From Symbiodinium natans (lineage: Eukaryota > Sar > Dinophyceae > Suessiales > Symbiodiniaceae), in NCBI GenBank assembly GCA_905221605.1, contig CAJNDS010000225.1, positions 1-64,000 on the forward strand: a DNA stretch of 64,000 bases. Direction: 5' to 3'. The translations under genes and the position numbers were made by a program. Of this stretch, positions 12,581 through 22,081 are shown in pieces. The notes below the pieces were generated by a model. It did no database searches and was not told where the DNA came from. It saw only the letters and a program-made list of their open reading frames with translations. Numbering within the stretch: position 1 is the stretch's first letter; every line of letters begins with the position of its first letter.

Positions 12581-13030
12581 TTAAAGCCTGCATTCACGTT
12601 TCAAAGGAACGAGGCCGGATCAGAACTTTATCCAAGCGGCAGCGAGCCCATAAGATCGGAACCTGCTCATGGGGGTGAGAGCGACTGCAGTGGAAGGAAA
12701 AAAGTTAGCCCAGAGATTGACCCTCCATCCTTTGCAGCTTGTGTATGCTGTATGCTTGCATTGAAACAATCCAGACACAAAATCTTCACCTGCTGCTAAA
12801 GGGGCATCCACCGTTCACGCAAGCGCCGTCGGTGGATAAGTGACTGCGTATCTGGCTGCGTACCTCAGCGAGAAGGGAAGATTGCCGCCTCCAGCGCAAA
12901 GGCTATGGTTACCGTGTCTTTCAAACTGTATGTGCTGCCGAGGTCAGCCTGGTCTGGCAGCCGCATCTTCCATCAACTTTGCAAAGCCATCTGCCAAGCT
13001 TGAACAGAAACGTCGGGGCTTGACTGGGGT

Positions 13031-13066
<36 letters not shown>

Positions 13067-14455
13067 GGAGAGACGGAGAGACGGAGGCGCCGTGTGCCTG
13101 GGGCCCAGGAGCAATCCGCCAAGGGCTCTGCAGCCTCACGGGCCACCCAGGGGCGCTGGCAGGGCAGTCGAGCATTGAAGACCTGGGTCCGACCTCAACT
13201 CAGCTCTCGATGTCTCTCAAGTTTCATGATCTGCGGATTTTATTGCGTTTTTGTTTCTTTTTGTCTTGCTTTTTCGACGCTCGCTCTCGAAGGTCAACAG
13301 GTTCAATGTGTCATCGCTTGTAACTACAACCGGCACGCCATGTGATGCACCTTGTGGCGATTTAAGGTGTTTGTAGTTTAAGGCTTGCCTCAGTTAAAAC
13401 GCGAGACATTTTCACAAACTTCTAAGGGCAACAGCTTCTGGCAGTAACTTAACCCTTAACTTGACCGCCTTAACCTGCAAATGCCTGCAACACCCTCGCC
13501 AGTTCAGCACGCACGTGGGAGCATCCAAATCTCGACAGGAATCATCGGCACTTTTGGACACTCCACCCTCACAGCTGCCATGCAAAGCTTTTCTGTGCAG
13601 GGTCGTACTACCGGTAACACCAAATCTTCTGCTTCACACTTGGCGCTTGTGCATGATCAGGCAGAGCCGGATGTCAACACTAATTGACAAACGGCTGCAT
13701 GTGCGCCCTGCCGAGATTTGAGCAGATGCTGAAGCAAACTTATGCATCATGGCCATCAGACATCAGACTCCGACTTCACGGACAGTGTTTGTTCCGCTTT
13801 GGGTGTAAGATGCGGCAGGCCCGTACAAGCTCGTTGATGGCGCTGGCGCAAGGCTCGCACATCATAATTCTAATCAGCAATGCCTTCATCAGAGTCAATG
13901 GTGTAGCTGCAAGGCTGTGCCAGCTCAACGCAATTGTTCAGTTCATTGTTGAAAACTTCTCGATAGGACACCAATGCGCACGACCATTCAGCCCACAGCC
14001 GTCATAAGGCCGCCCGCACCGAGAATGACGCGGAACTATCATCTGGCGCTTGGCTTCTCTAACCATAGTGGACTTGTACTACGGCCACCAAACGGAGTAC
14101 AAGCAAAGGGGTAAACAAGTAGCTTGAGCCATATGTCAGCAGCACACAAGTCCATTCAGCCGCATGACAAAACTAGAGCTACCACCGCATGAAGCCAACA
14201 TGCAAAACATTGCACGCTCTATCTTCTCCCACTTGTCAAGCCAGGCCGCTGTAATGCTGGAGGTTAGCTTCCTGAGTTCACAGGCCATCACAGATGCCGC
14301 TTCCGTGCAGAAGACATATGTTCAATGATCCAACACGACTTTTGGTGGTGTACGTAGAGGCTGGGTCAAATTTGGCGACATCATGCTCTTTCCCGCACTG
14401 GAGACTCACAGTAACTGTAGCCAACTTTGATAGTGTCCATAGGAGGGTCCAGTAC
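12581..14455. other. No identified gene
   Basis: Contains a GA microsatellite at 13032-13064. The minus frame from 14278 to 14455 is open but past the last exon I can align to the Mei2-like gene. It may hold that gene's 3' exons or UTR. Confidence 0.4.
13032..13064. repeat. (GA)n microsatellite
   Basis: About 16 GA units followed by three cggaga units. Confidence 0.95.
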
Positions 14456-15202
14456 CGAAATGCACCACGATGCATCCGAATGGCCAGACCCTGGAGGTGT
14501 GCGACCGAAACGATCGCAGCTCTGCGCCGGTTATAGGGCTGCCTCAGCACATGATGCAAGGCACATGAACAGAGGATGTTCCCGCAAATTGCCACCATGG
14601 CAAGCATTGCGCTGCTAGCACTAGCAGACATGAGGATCCACTTTCAGCAGGTTGCCCTTTGAAGTAGTAGCCGCGTAGCGCATTCATGCCTTCAGCGAAA
14701 TGGAAACATGCACCCCATGTGTACACGCCAGAGCCCAGGCAACCTTTTAAACACCCGTCTGAGGCGCGAGCACTTCATGCATGCATCCTCAGTCGAGAAG
14801 TTCACGAAGGCGTAGCCAACGTTGTTCTTTGTGGATGTGTCAATGGGCAAATACAGGAAATCGAAAGATCCTTCGTGGCTGCATCTGCGTTCTAAGACAC
14901 GGCAGCGGACAGGAAACTAAACAAAGCCGTATGGACCGTGTGGAACTGAATCGGAATTGCAAGACCCTATGAGGCTGTGTGGGCAAACCCCTTGCAGGAT
15001 CAGGAACCCTCGAAACCGAGACTGGCCAGTTCCGTCATCAGCGCCTCACGGTCCTGGGCAGGGCGGAACGCGTCAGGACACATCGGCCAACTCATGAGCC
15101 ACGAGCACGAGACTTGACAATGGCCACAATCGATGCGAGAACAAGGATCATATGCATTCGGGACGTTCCGAAGCATGAGCGTAGTAACTTGCTTTGCGTC
15201 AC
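14456..15202 (-). CDS. Mei2-like protein, C-terminal RRM (RRM_2 family)
   Basis: Five exons rebuild a Mei2-type RRM, which binds RNA. A (15150-15202) gives VTTLMLRNVPNAY. B (15008-15053) gives DREALMTELASLGFEG. C (14772-14870) gives SFDFLYLPID, then NNVGYAFVNFSTEDACMK. D (14656-14689) gives MNALRGYYF. E (14456-14521) gives AAIVSVAHLQGLAIRMHRGA. The order TTLM.RN.PN, GF.G.YDF.YLPID, NVGYAF.NF, A..QGL is diagnostic of this family. Splice phases agree across all joins. Intron A/B (15054-15149) starts GA. Intron C/D (14690-14771) and probably D/E start GC. B/C (14871-15007) is GT. Upstream exons probably exist; a block at about 15247-15324 is a candidate but its frame is ambiguous. Fission-yeast Mei2 drives meiosis; dinoflagellates carry many relatives of unknown role. 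Confidence 0.9.
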
Positions 15203-16154
15203 CTGCAACAGCATGGCAGCTGTTCACCAGCCACGGCAAACCTCCGAAGGTCCACGGGAGCTTCCGGGCTGAAGGCCTTTCTCGAACTGCTCCTTGAGAT
15301 TTGCACGCTTGGGCACCTGGCATCTCATAGTGAGCTCTACCGAGCGAGTAGGTGTGTGCCGAGTGAGCACTCGTCTGTCTGGAAGGATGCAACTGCTGCC
15401 TTTGACTCCTGCAATGTGCCTCCCCTACCAACCGCCTCAAGTAGGACGGGAGCTGGCCCGCCCTAATGTCCCCCCTTTGCCCTGAGCCTCCGTTCACATG
15501 TCAGGCTATTTGGGATCCTGTACAGCAGCTTGTACAGTTGTATAGCAGCTTGCACGGCAGCTAGCACAGCAGCTGGCTCAGCGCTCACCGACTGTCTTGC
15601 TTACGATTCCTCTCCGCGACAAACCCCATCCACCCTGTCCACCACAAACCTTTCTGTTGTTCTTTCCAGCGCTTGCCGGTGCTCCTGACCGACCCTGCCC
15701 TCCACGAAGATGCCATGCCGGTGGTCCCGAACCTGTTCCGGAACTCTTCTGGTTGCCGTTGGACTCTTCTGGCCATCATGTTAAGCGCTTTCGAGAAATC
15801 CTGCTGACGTATACGCACCCGATGTTTCGGAGCAGATTCCTCGTTTTCCTTCTTTCCTTCCTTTGTCGCTTTCTCACTTTCTTTCTTCATTATTGTCTTT
15901 TCTCTTTCTTCATCTCTTGATTCTTGATTTCTCTCTTTCCTTCTTTATTTCGTTCTTTCGTTGGGGCTTGGGCGAGAATGCACGTGCGGAAGCACACCCT
16001 CTCACTCTCGCTCTCGTGCGCATGTGTTCGTATCTTAGCCGATTTCCCTGCTCGCCCACGGAGTGCAGCACTTCAAGCCGCATCCAACCTCCTCCACCCC
16101 AAACCTGCGATCCCTTTCAGGTCCCCGATGGGCTTCTTGATTACTCCTTGTAGA
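15203..16154. other. No firm gene; pyrimidine-rich tract
   Basis: The possible 5' part of the Mei2-like gene is near 15247-15324, with an AG|G acceptor and a GTTTGC donor. Positions 15840-15960 are a TTC/TTT-rich pyrimidine tract on the plus strand. Confidence 0.4.
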
Positions 16155-16179
16155 TCATGCGTGAGGGTATGTCGTATGC

Positions 16180-16620
16180 GTGTACCGTGTCTCCTCAGCA
16201 ATTGCACCTGCCCATGACGACGTCCGATGAATCCGTCGCCGCTCTCTTCGCAGCTTCCCCACATATCCTGGGCCATGCTGCATTGCTGTCTGGCCCCATG
16301 CTGCTGTTGCTACGATACATGCAGTGCACATGCAGCATTGGCGTGTGCCCCGCGGCATTCTGCTGAGGCATACGAATGGCGACAGAATGTCTAGCGATAC
16401 TTCGAAGACTACGATACCAGTCAGGTTCAGCCTGATTTCCTGCATCATACGAGGCGCTGGGCTGAAGAAGTTGTCCCCATACCACTCGGCATCTTCCACA
16501 TACCTGGTAAAGCCAGTGCGATGCAGGCGAACGTGCCCTTCACCCCAAACCCAGATGTCTTTCGAGGTCAACATAGTAATAGGGTCAAATCTAGCAAATT
16601 CGACAGCAGCCGGGCAGCCA
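16180..16620 (-). CDS. Unidentified exon
   Basis: The open minus frame reads FARFDPITMLTSKDIWVWG, then EGHVRLHRTGFTRYVEDAEW, then YGDNFFSPAPRMMQEIRL. The pattern W.EG.VR.H.TG....V...EWYGD looks like a small alpha/beta-barrel or lipocalin-like domain, but I cannot name it. The borders and the rest of the gene are unknown. Confidence 0.4.
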
Positions 16621-17060
16621 CATGTTCGGGAAGGCATCCTGCAAACCTGCTTCAGGACTGGCCCTGGAAGACCTCGAAACAGACTGCAGGGGCTGCAGGG
16701 GCTTCCCGAACTATCTTATAGCCCAGTGGTTTCGCCATTTGACTGAACCGGAAAACAAGAAATCTGCAGAACTTGATGCGGGAAGCCAATCGCCAGGTGC
16801 AGGCCATTCCCATGGAGGCGCGCTGAATGCGAACCCGGGCGGCATGTCCCAGTCTTCTCTGTCATTTGTCCTTGGAGCCTCTGCTCCATCGGCCTGTCAT
16901 TGCACATATTTCCACGCAGCCGACGCTGTTTGTTTCAATGCCTTGTTGCTGCGGGGTTGGTTGTCTGGGATCGGATGTTCATGGTCCGCTGAACCCAAGC
17001 GCCAAAAGCTAGACTAAAGAAATAGCTGCATCGATTGGGCGCGTGCTGAATGCCTTTCTT

Positions 17061-17303
17061 CTACCCCACGTCCGCCTGGTCAGGAAGGCTTTCTGGCAGC
17101 TCAGCTGGCAGAACCTCCTCTGCGAAGTTCAGTAAGATGTCCGGATTGTTCACTTCCTCGTGTTCTTTTCCTTTCGGCACATATGCCTTGGTTTCTCAAA
17201 CTGCTACCCCCACCAAGTCACTCATTGCAGCCAGCCAAGCGTCTTCGAACTGGGCTTTCACATCTTCATCTTTCCTCGTGAATTCCACAGCCTGTGCGAG
17301 CAT
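17061..17303 (-). CDS. C-terminal exon with in-frame TGA (possible selenoprotein)
   Basis: The acceptor TTAAGAG|ATG opens EMLAQAVEFTRKDEDVKAQF, then EDAWLAAMSDLVGVAV. A TGA follows at 17196-17198. The same frame continues ETKAYVPKGKEHEEVNNPDI, then LLNFAEEVLPAELPESLPDQ, to a TAG at 17061-17063. Both halves have strongly protein-like composition and share one frame, so the TGA is flanked by coding sequence on both sides. Possible explanations are selenocysteine read-through, a point mutation or assembly error, or a recent pseudogene. A spliced intron is unlikely: the only GT..AG around the TGA spans 19 nt and would break the frame. Family not recognised. Confidence 0.5.
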
Positions 17304-18905
17304 CTCTTAAGCGCAACTCTCCAAACACATTCCTGGCCAGTCGAGCCGGGTGGCAGGACCGTGCCAAGCTGACCAAGAAGCCCGCGGTGCCTTCTCAAAC
17401 AACAACTTTTCTTTAGCACCCCAGATTCATACAAAGATGCACCAAGATGCACAAGGCTGCATGTTGCATAGCTATCGAATCGTGTGAGCATCAACCCAGG
17501 TGATCCCAGCCTTTCGCACCCAGTCCCGAGGCATAGCATGCGGGAACCATCCATCTACTAAAACTTGATCCCGCTGTCTGCGGATTCAACCGATGCGGGG
17601 ATGTGCTGAACAAGCTTACGGAAGGCAGCGTGTGCACTCCAAACTGACATGTTGTGTTGCGTAAGCCATGGGGACCTCGTGTTCAATTGCATCACATGCA
17701 TCTATGTCTCAGGCTCCCTTGCAGTAAAGGCTCGGTCGGTGAGATTCCACCTCGGCTCTTGCCAACAGTGTGGAGCAGCGTGCCACTGTAGCCACATGTA
17801 GCCACGCAACCGTCAGTGAGGCATGCGGGACACCACAGGCAGAGTAGCAAAGTGCAACCAAATCGCTGAACTCTGCTATCTGACTTTCATCAGGAGATAC
17901 TCGAAAGCCTCGGTTTGGTTGCACGGAGACTCTGCTTTCAACGGCTGAGACTCGGGGACCATCGGTCTGCAGCAAGGATAGCTTGTCGCAGTCTCAGGGC
18001 TGCCATAGGCCATAGGCTGCCATATCAACTTGCAGGCCAGGCACGCTCGGGACGCTCCAAACTGCCGCTGCGTTTGGTCAGCCAAATCTTTTCGCCGTCA
18101 TTCTCCTCGGATGGACATTAACCCAGTAAAGGCTAGAGGTAATAGCAAGACGTGGAAGTTCTTCACCTGCTGGGTCAGCACGGAAATGAGATCACCTGCT
18201 GTGACCCACACCTGGTTCTAGTTGGCATCCTCTGGCATTCAACAGAAAGCGGCCACATGGCACCAAATGTTCTCACATTCCTCCCAGCTTTTCCACATGC
18301 TTAATGACAACGGCATGCTGTCGCTTGGCATCCGGAGGCATCACAAGCTTCTAGGCCAAGCCATGGTGCCAGGACGCGGGCCGTCAGCGTGGATCCGCGA
18401 ACTCGGGCATTCATTCACGTCGGAGGAGGGGTGACATATGGCGACATTCAAAAGAAAAGTCGCTAAGAAGCCAAGCGACGCCACGTGGACATTCCCTCCA
18501 TCGGGAAGCCATCGCAGGCTTCCTGAACCGAAATTTGACCGACTTTGGACTATGGGGGGGTACGTGTGGACTGCAACTTCTTGTTCCGGTGCTCGTGGCT
18601 GTTGCCCTGAGCCCAGCGGCAAGGCAAGCTGCTCCTGATTTCTGACCATTCTACCACTCACGAGCAACTTCGCTCGTCTGCGTTTATCCAGCGGTGCTTG
18701 GCCGTGGCCTGTCCTTCCTCAATTTCGTTTCGAGCATTTTCAGGAATAGATGCGATCATTGTGTGATGTTGCCTGCGGGCCCAACCCCCAAAAGCGGGGA
18801 CCTGCGAAATCCGCCAATGGTGCTCCTGATGCCATCCGGGCGCGTGGTGACCACCATCGACTCTCACTCTCGCGCACAGAAGGCAAGGCTTCGGTCAGTC
18901 CAACA
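17304..18905. other. No identified gene
   Basis: Minus frames near 18400-18620 (AVHTYPPIVQSRSNFGSG) and 17880-18050 are open but unconvincing. The upstream exons of the TGA-containing gene should lie here. Confidence 0.35.
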
Positions 18906-18939
18906 TACAATGAGACAACTCAAAAATTCTGGACCGAAA

Positions 18940-19150
18940 TTAATGAGCATCATAAGCATCGTCGGCAACCACTTCAAAGGGCGACAACAGCAAAGTTTGC
19001 TTTTTGCTATGCTGACCGCTCGATCCCCCTTCGCGCAGAGCGCTCTTCACAATTTCCTCGTGAATTCGCGGCCATGATCCCGGCAGTTGACTGCCAGGAC
19101 CGAAATTTTGTTCGAGCAAGAGCCTGCAAAACCCTGCCATCATCCTAAAG
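18940..19150 (-). CDS. Unidentified C-terminal exon
   Basis: The minus frame MAGFCRLLLEQNFGPGSQLP, then GSWPRIHEEIVKSALREG, ends SPFEVVADDAYDAH and a stop at 18940. Composition is coding-like and the stop suits a terminal exon. It could be the 3' end of the S1-domain gene that begins at 19.67 kb, but nothing ties them together beyond order. Confidence 0.35.
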
Positions 19151-19399
19151 CTCGACTCGCGCACATCAGAGGCATGCTTCACGACACTCGCGGTGTTATG
19201 GTGAATCTTCGGTGAAGTGTGGAGCCACCTTGACCGCATGCTTCAAGGTATGTCAGGGCAAGCAGTCGCAACCCGGCAGCTCGAGGTCTCTCCGTTGGGT
19301 CATTGGACTTAATCCAGGCAAATCGCTGGTCGGGCTTTGTGGCATCGCAGCATTGGGGACACGTGCTTCATGACTTCTGCAAAATTCAGTGACTTCATG

Positions 19400-19674
19400 A
19401 GCTGGAAATGAAAGAAGCAGCGCTTCTCCTCAAATTCCAGGAAGGCGGGCTTCTCAGAACCGACGTTGACAAACCTCAAAAGAAAGAAGCATACCGCCTC
19501 TGGCATGTAAACTCCACGTAGACCATGCTACCACAACAGAGATCCAACAACAATGCAGACAATGCAATGTCAAGGCACCAGCCACTAAATCTGTGCTTTG
19601 AGAGGATCTGGGCATCCACCTCCATTCCAACCTTGAGGCTGTCCAGAGGAATCCTCGCAAGCCGTACAAAATGA
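19400..19674 (-). CDS. S1 RNA-binding domain gene (two exons)
   Basis: Exon 19597-19674 reads FVRLARIPLDSLKVGMEVDA, then QILSK. Exon 19474 downward reads FVNVGSEKPAFLEFEEK. Together they give P...L.VGM.V.A.I....FVNVGSE..AFLEF, the first strands of an S1 domain. The join needs a GC donor (TCAAA|GCACAG) and a TTTGAG|G acceptor, intron 19475-19596, phase 2 on both sides. The conserved length across the join supports it. The second half of the domain lies lower and was not identified. Plastid and mitochondrial RNA-binding or translation proteins of dinoflagellates often carry such domains; the exact role is unknown. Confidence 0.65.
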
Positions 19675-22081
19675 CTGTGGAAGCCGCTGCGCTGGTTCCT
19701 CGCGCCGGGCTACCCTTTGCCCAGGCGTGATCACCAATGCCCGAATGCAAGGCAAGACTCCTATGGTCTACATGCGCAGTGCTGGCAATAAAGAGGTGCA
19801 GATGGATGAAAAGCATCGAGGCAGGAGTCTGGTGCACCCGATCGAACATCCTAGAACATCCTCTTTCAAGCGCGGAGCGCGCACAGAGGCAAACAGCAGA
19901 TGGCTGTACACTTCTCAATCCAGGTGGGAGGCCTCATCACTCTCCCATGTAGCCTCGTTTAGTTACGTTTAGTTCAGCGCCTGCCTCCCTGGTGCTACGA
20001 GACGAAAATGCTGCGGCACATCATTGGCGCAGACTTCTGAATGAAGTGTGATTCGGCAATGCTGTGAAATGTTTGTTTACATCAACGTAAAGAACATCCT
20101 GGAACATTCTAGAACAGAAAGGTGCTCCACAAAGATGCCCCGAACCTGCAAAAGGAATACCTCCCGTGCCTGGATAATCCACACGTGCTTCAGAACGTGC
20201 GCCCCCTCTCCCAAACACTCGCAAAAAAAAAGGCATCCTATGCCCAAAGGTTCTCACGGATTTCGAAACCCTCTGCCTCTCGTCAGCGCTGGCAGAAGCC
20301 GCGAAGCCCGTCGAAGCTGAGAACACCAAGCCTGTTGCCAAAGCCACTGCCAGTGCCTGCATCGAGTCGAGGATCTTCAAAATCCGCCACCATGCGAGAA
20401 ACGATCCAGGAAGTTGAGATACTCAGGTGAAAACTTAGAGCCTTCCCATGTCTCGTCCCAAAACGATTCCAGGAGGCAGCCGGCGCCATCGGCGGCAAGG
20501 CACGACGGCGCATGGCACTTCAAGGGCTCTGAAGACTCTGAAGACACGTTGCAAGGTCGTGTAGGGTGTTGCAGGTGCCATGCGCAGAATGCTCTGCGAT
20601 TGTTCGCCACTTGAAGGTTCACATGACAAAGCACACACATGAGAAAAGTACAGAAGCTCAGGTCAAAGCATTGCAAAGCCATGTGTACGGAATCTGCATC
20701 CACAGCGTCACTCAGCTTGATGACGGTTCCAACTTGGCAGCATCTGTTGCAGGAAGGCAAGGACGATGCATGCTGCTCTCTACAGTACAGCACTCACGGC
20801 ATGCTTTGCCGCCTTGCCATGGGTACTTTTTTCACACTGTGCAACACATCCACTTCCTGCTCCAGTTCTGCGTTCCTGCGCATGTTGTGCGGACAGTCAC
20901 CAGGCAAACTTGACGCAGTGTTAATGCTGTGTCAGAGATGGGTGCAGACTCAGCATTTCAAGGTTGAAAATACAAGGGGAGAGTCCAGCCTTGCTTGAAG
21001 TCGGCGCAGGTCCAGCCGATACTGCTCCAGCATGACCTGATCCTGCCTGGCCAAGCACCGGCAGGTGGATCAGGTGGAGCCGGATCTTGGAAGCACATTC
21101 CTTGCTGCAGCATCTCCGGGACTTTTTCCCCTAAGTGGGATTGTTGCACTGGTGCACCTATGCCAGACTTGCAAGACTGCTTTGCAGCCGCTCAACTGCT
21201 GCCAAGGCAGCACTAACTGAGCTAACAAGAGAAGCTCTGGTGCTGGAATTCAGCTCTGGCAGTTACTACGGCACGGAGTGGTCCAGCAAACGCGACTCAC
21301 TTCAACCTCTCCGACTGGCGTTGAGCACGGAAATGCCACTCGGCACCCCAACATACATGCGACAGTATGACAGACACCTGCTAAACTTCTGAGTGACACA
21401 GGACTGACTAAGCTGGCAGACAGCACTTGTCGGGATGCAAAGTCCTTCAAGCACCTATGCACCTTGGGTGTAGGATTTTGTCAGTCACTTTCAATTCCCA
21501 TCTTGTCACAAATCTGGGACACCATTTTCACGAGCAATGCCTCAGATGAGTTGCTGGCTGATGCAGGAAGCCATCGAGGCTTGCACCGTCTGAATCCAAA
21601 CACTATAAACCATAGCCCTTCACCAGCCTTTCTGGAGGCGAAACAAGAAGAAACCCTGCAGGGACCCTTTGAGGGACCTTCTCGGACCCAAGGACCCACT
21701 TGACGTCAAGGACCCCCTATGACCCGGACCTTTCTAGAGGTCAAGGATTTGTGGGTGTCTCGGCCTTTTGGCTTCAATGTTTGGAGGCACATCTTGTGGC
21801 CGAAGAAAGGACTGGGGCAAGGGCATGGGCTTTCCAGACGAGGGCTTGGGTTAGCAGCTTCAAACAATGGCAGAGGGGAGGACCGCTGAGGTGTACGACG
21901 GTGTCCGAAAGCTTGCAAGTTTGAAGTATAGACCCGCTTGGGCCTTCTTCCCACCTTCACGGCTTCAGTTGGGGTGGCCAGAGCGGGGAGCTCTTGAATT
22001 TCACAGGCTCTGTCAGCTCCGACCACGGGTAGCGTGTGCAGCTTGCAAGGTGCCAAATGACTCCAAGGCACCGTCTTTAAC
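19675..22081. other. Mostly unidentified sequence
   Basis: At about 20285-20400 both strands look coding-like. The plus strand reads ALAEAAKPVEAENTKPVAK. The minus strand reads MQALAVALATGLVFSASTG, a signal-peptide-like start. I could not decide between them. A minus frame at about 20400-20520 (SFWDETWEGSKFSPEYLNF) is also plausible. A U2-like fragment sits at 21758-21773. Confidence 0.35.
21758..21773 (+). other. 16-nt match to the U2 snRNA 5' stem-loop region
   Basis: The sequence TCTCGGCCTTTTGGCT equals bases of the conserved U2 snRNA 5' region (CUUCUCGGCCUUUUGGCUAAGAUC). The following branch-site recognition segment (GUAGUA) is absent, so this is not an intact U2 gene. It could be a retroposed fragment or chance. 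Confidence 0.35.

Noticed and set aside
17178-17198. Micro-intron removing the TGA at 17196-17198
   Set aside because: The GT..AG interval is only 19 nt and its removal shifts the frame into early stops.
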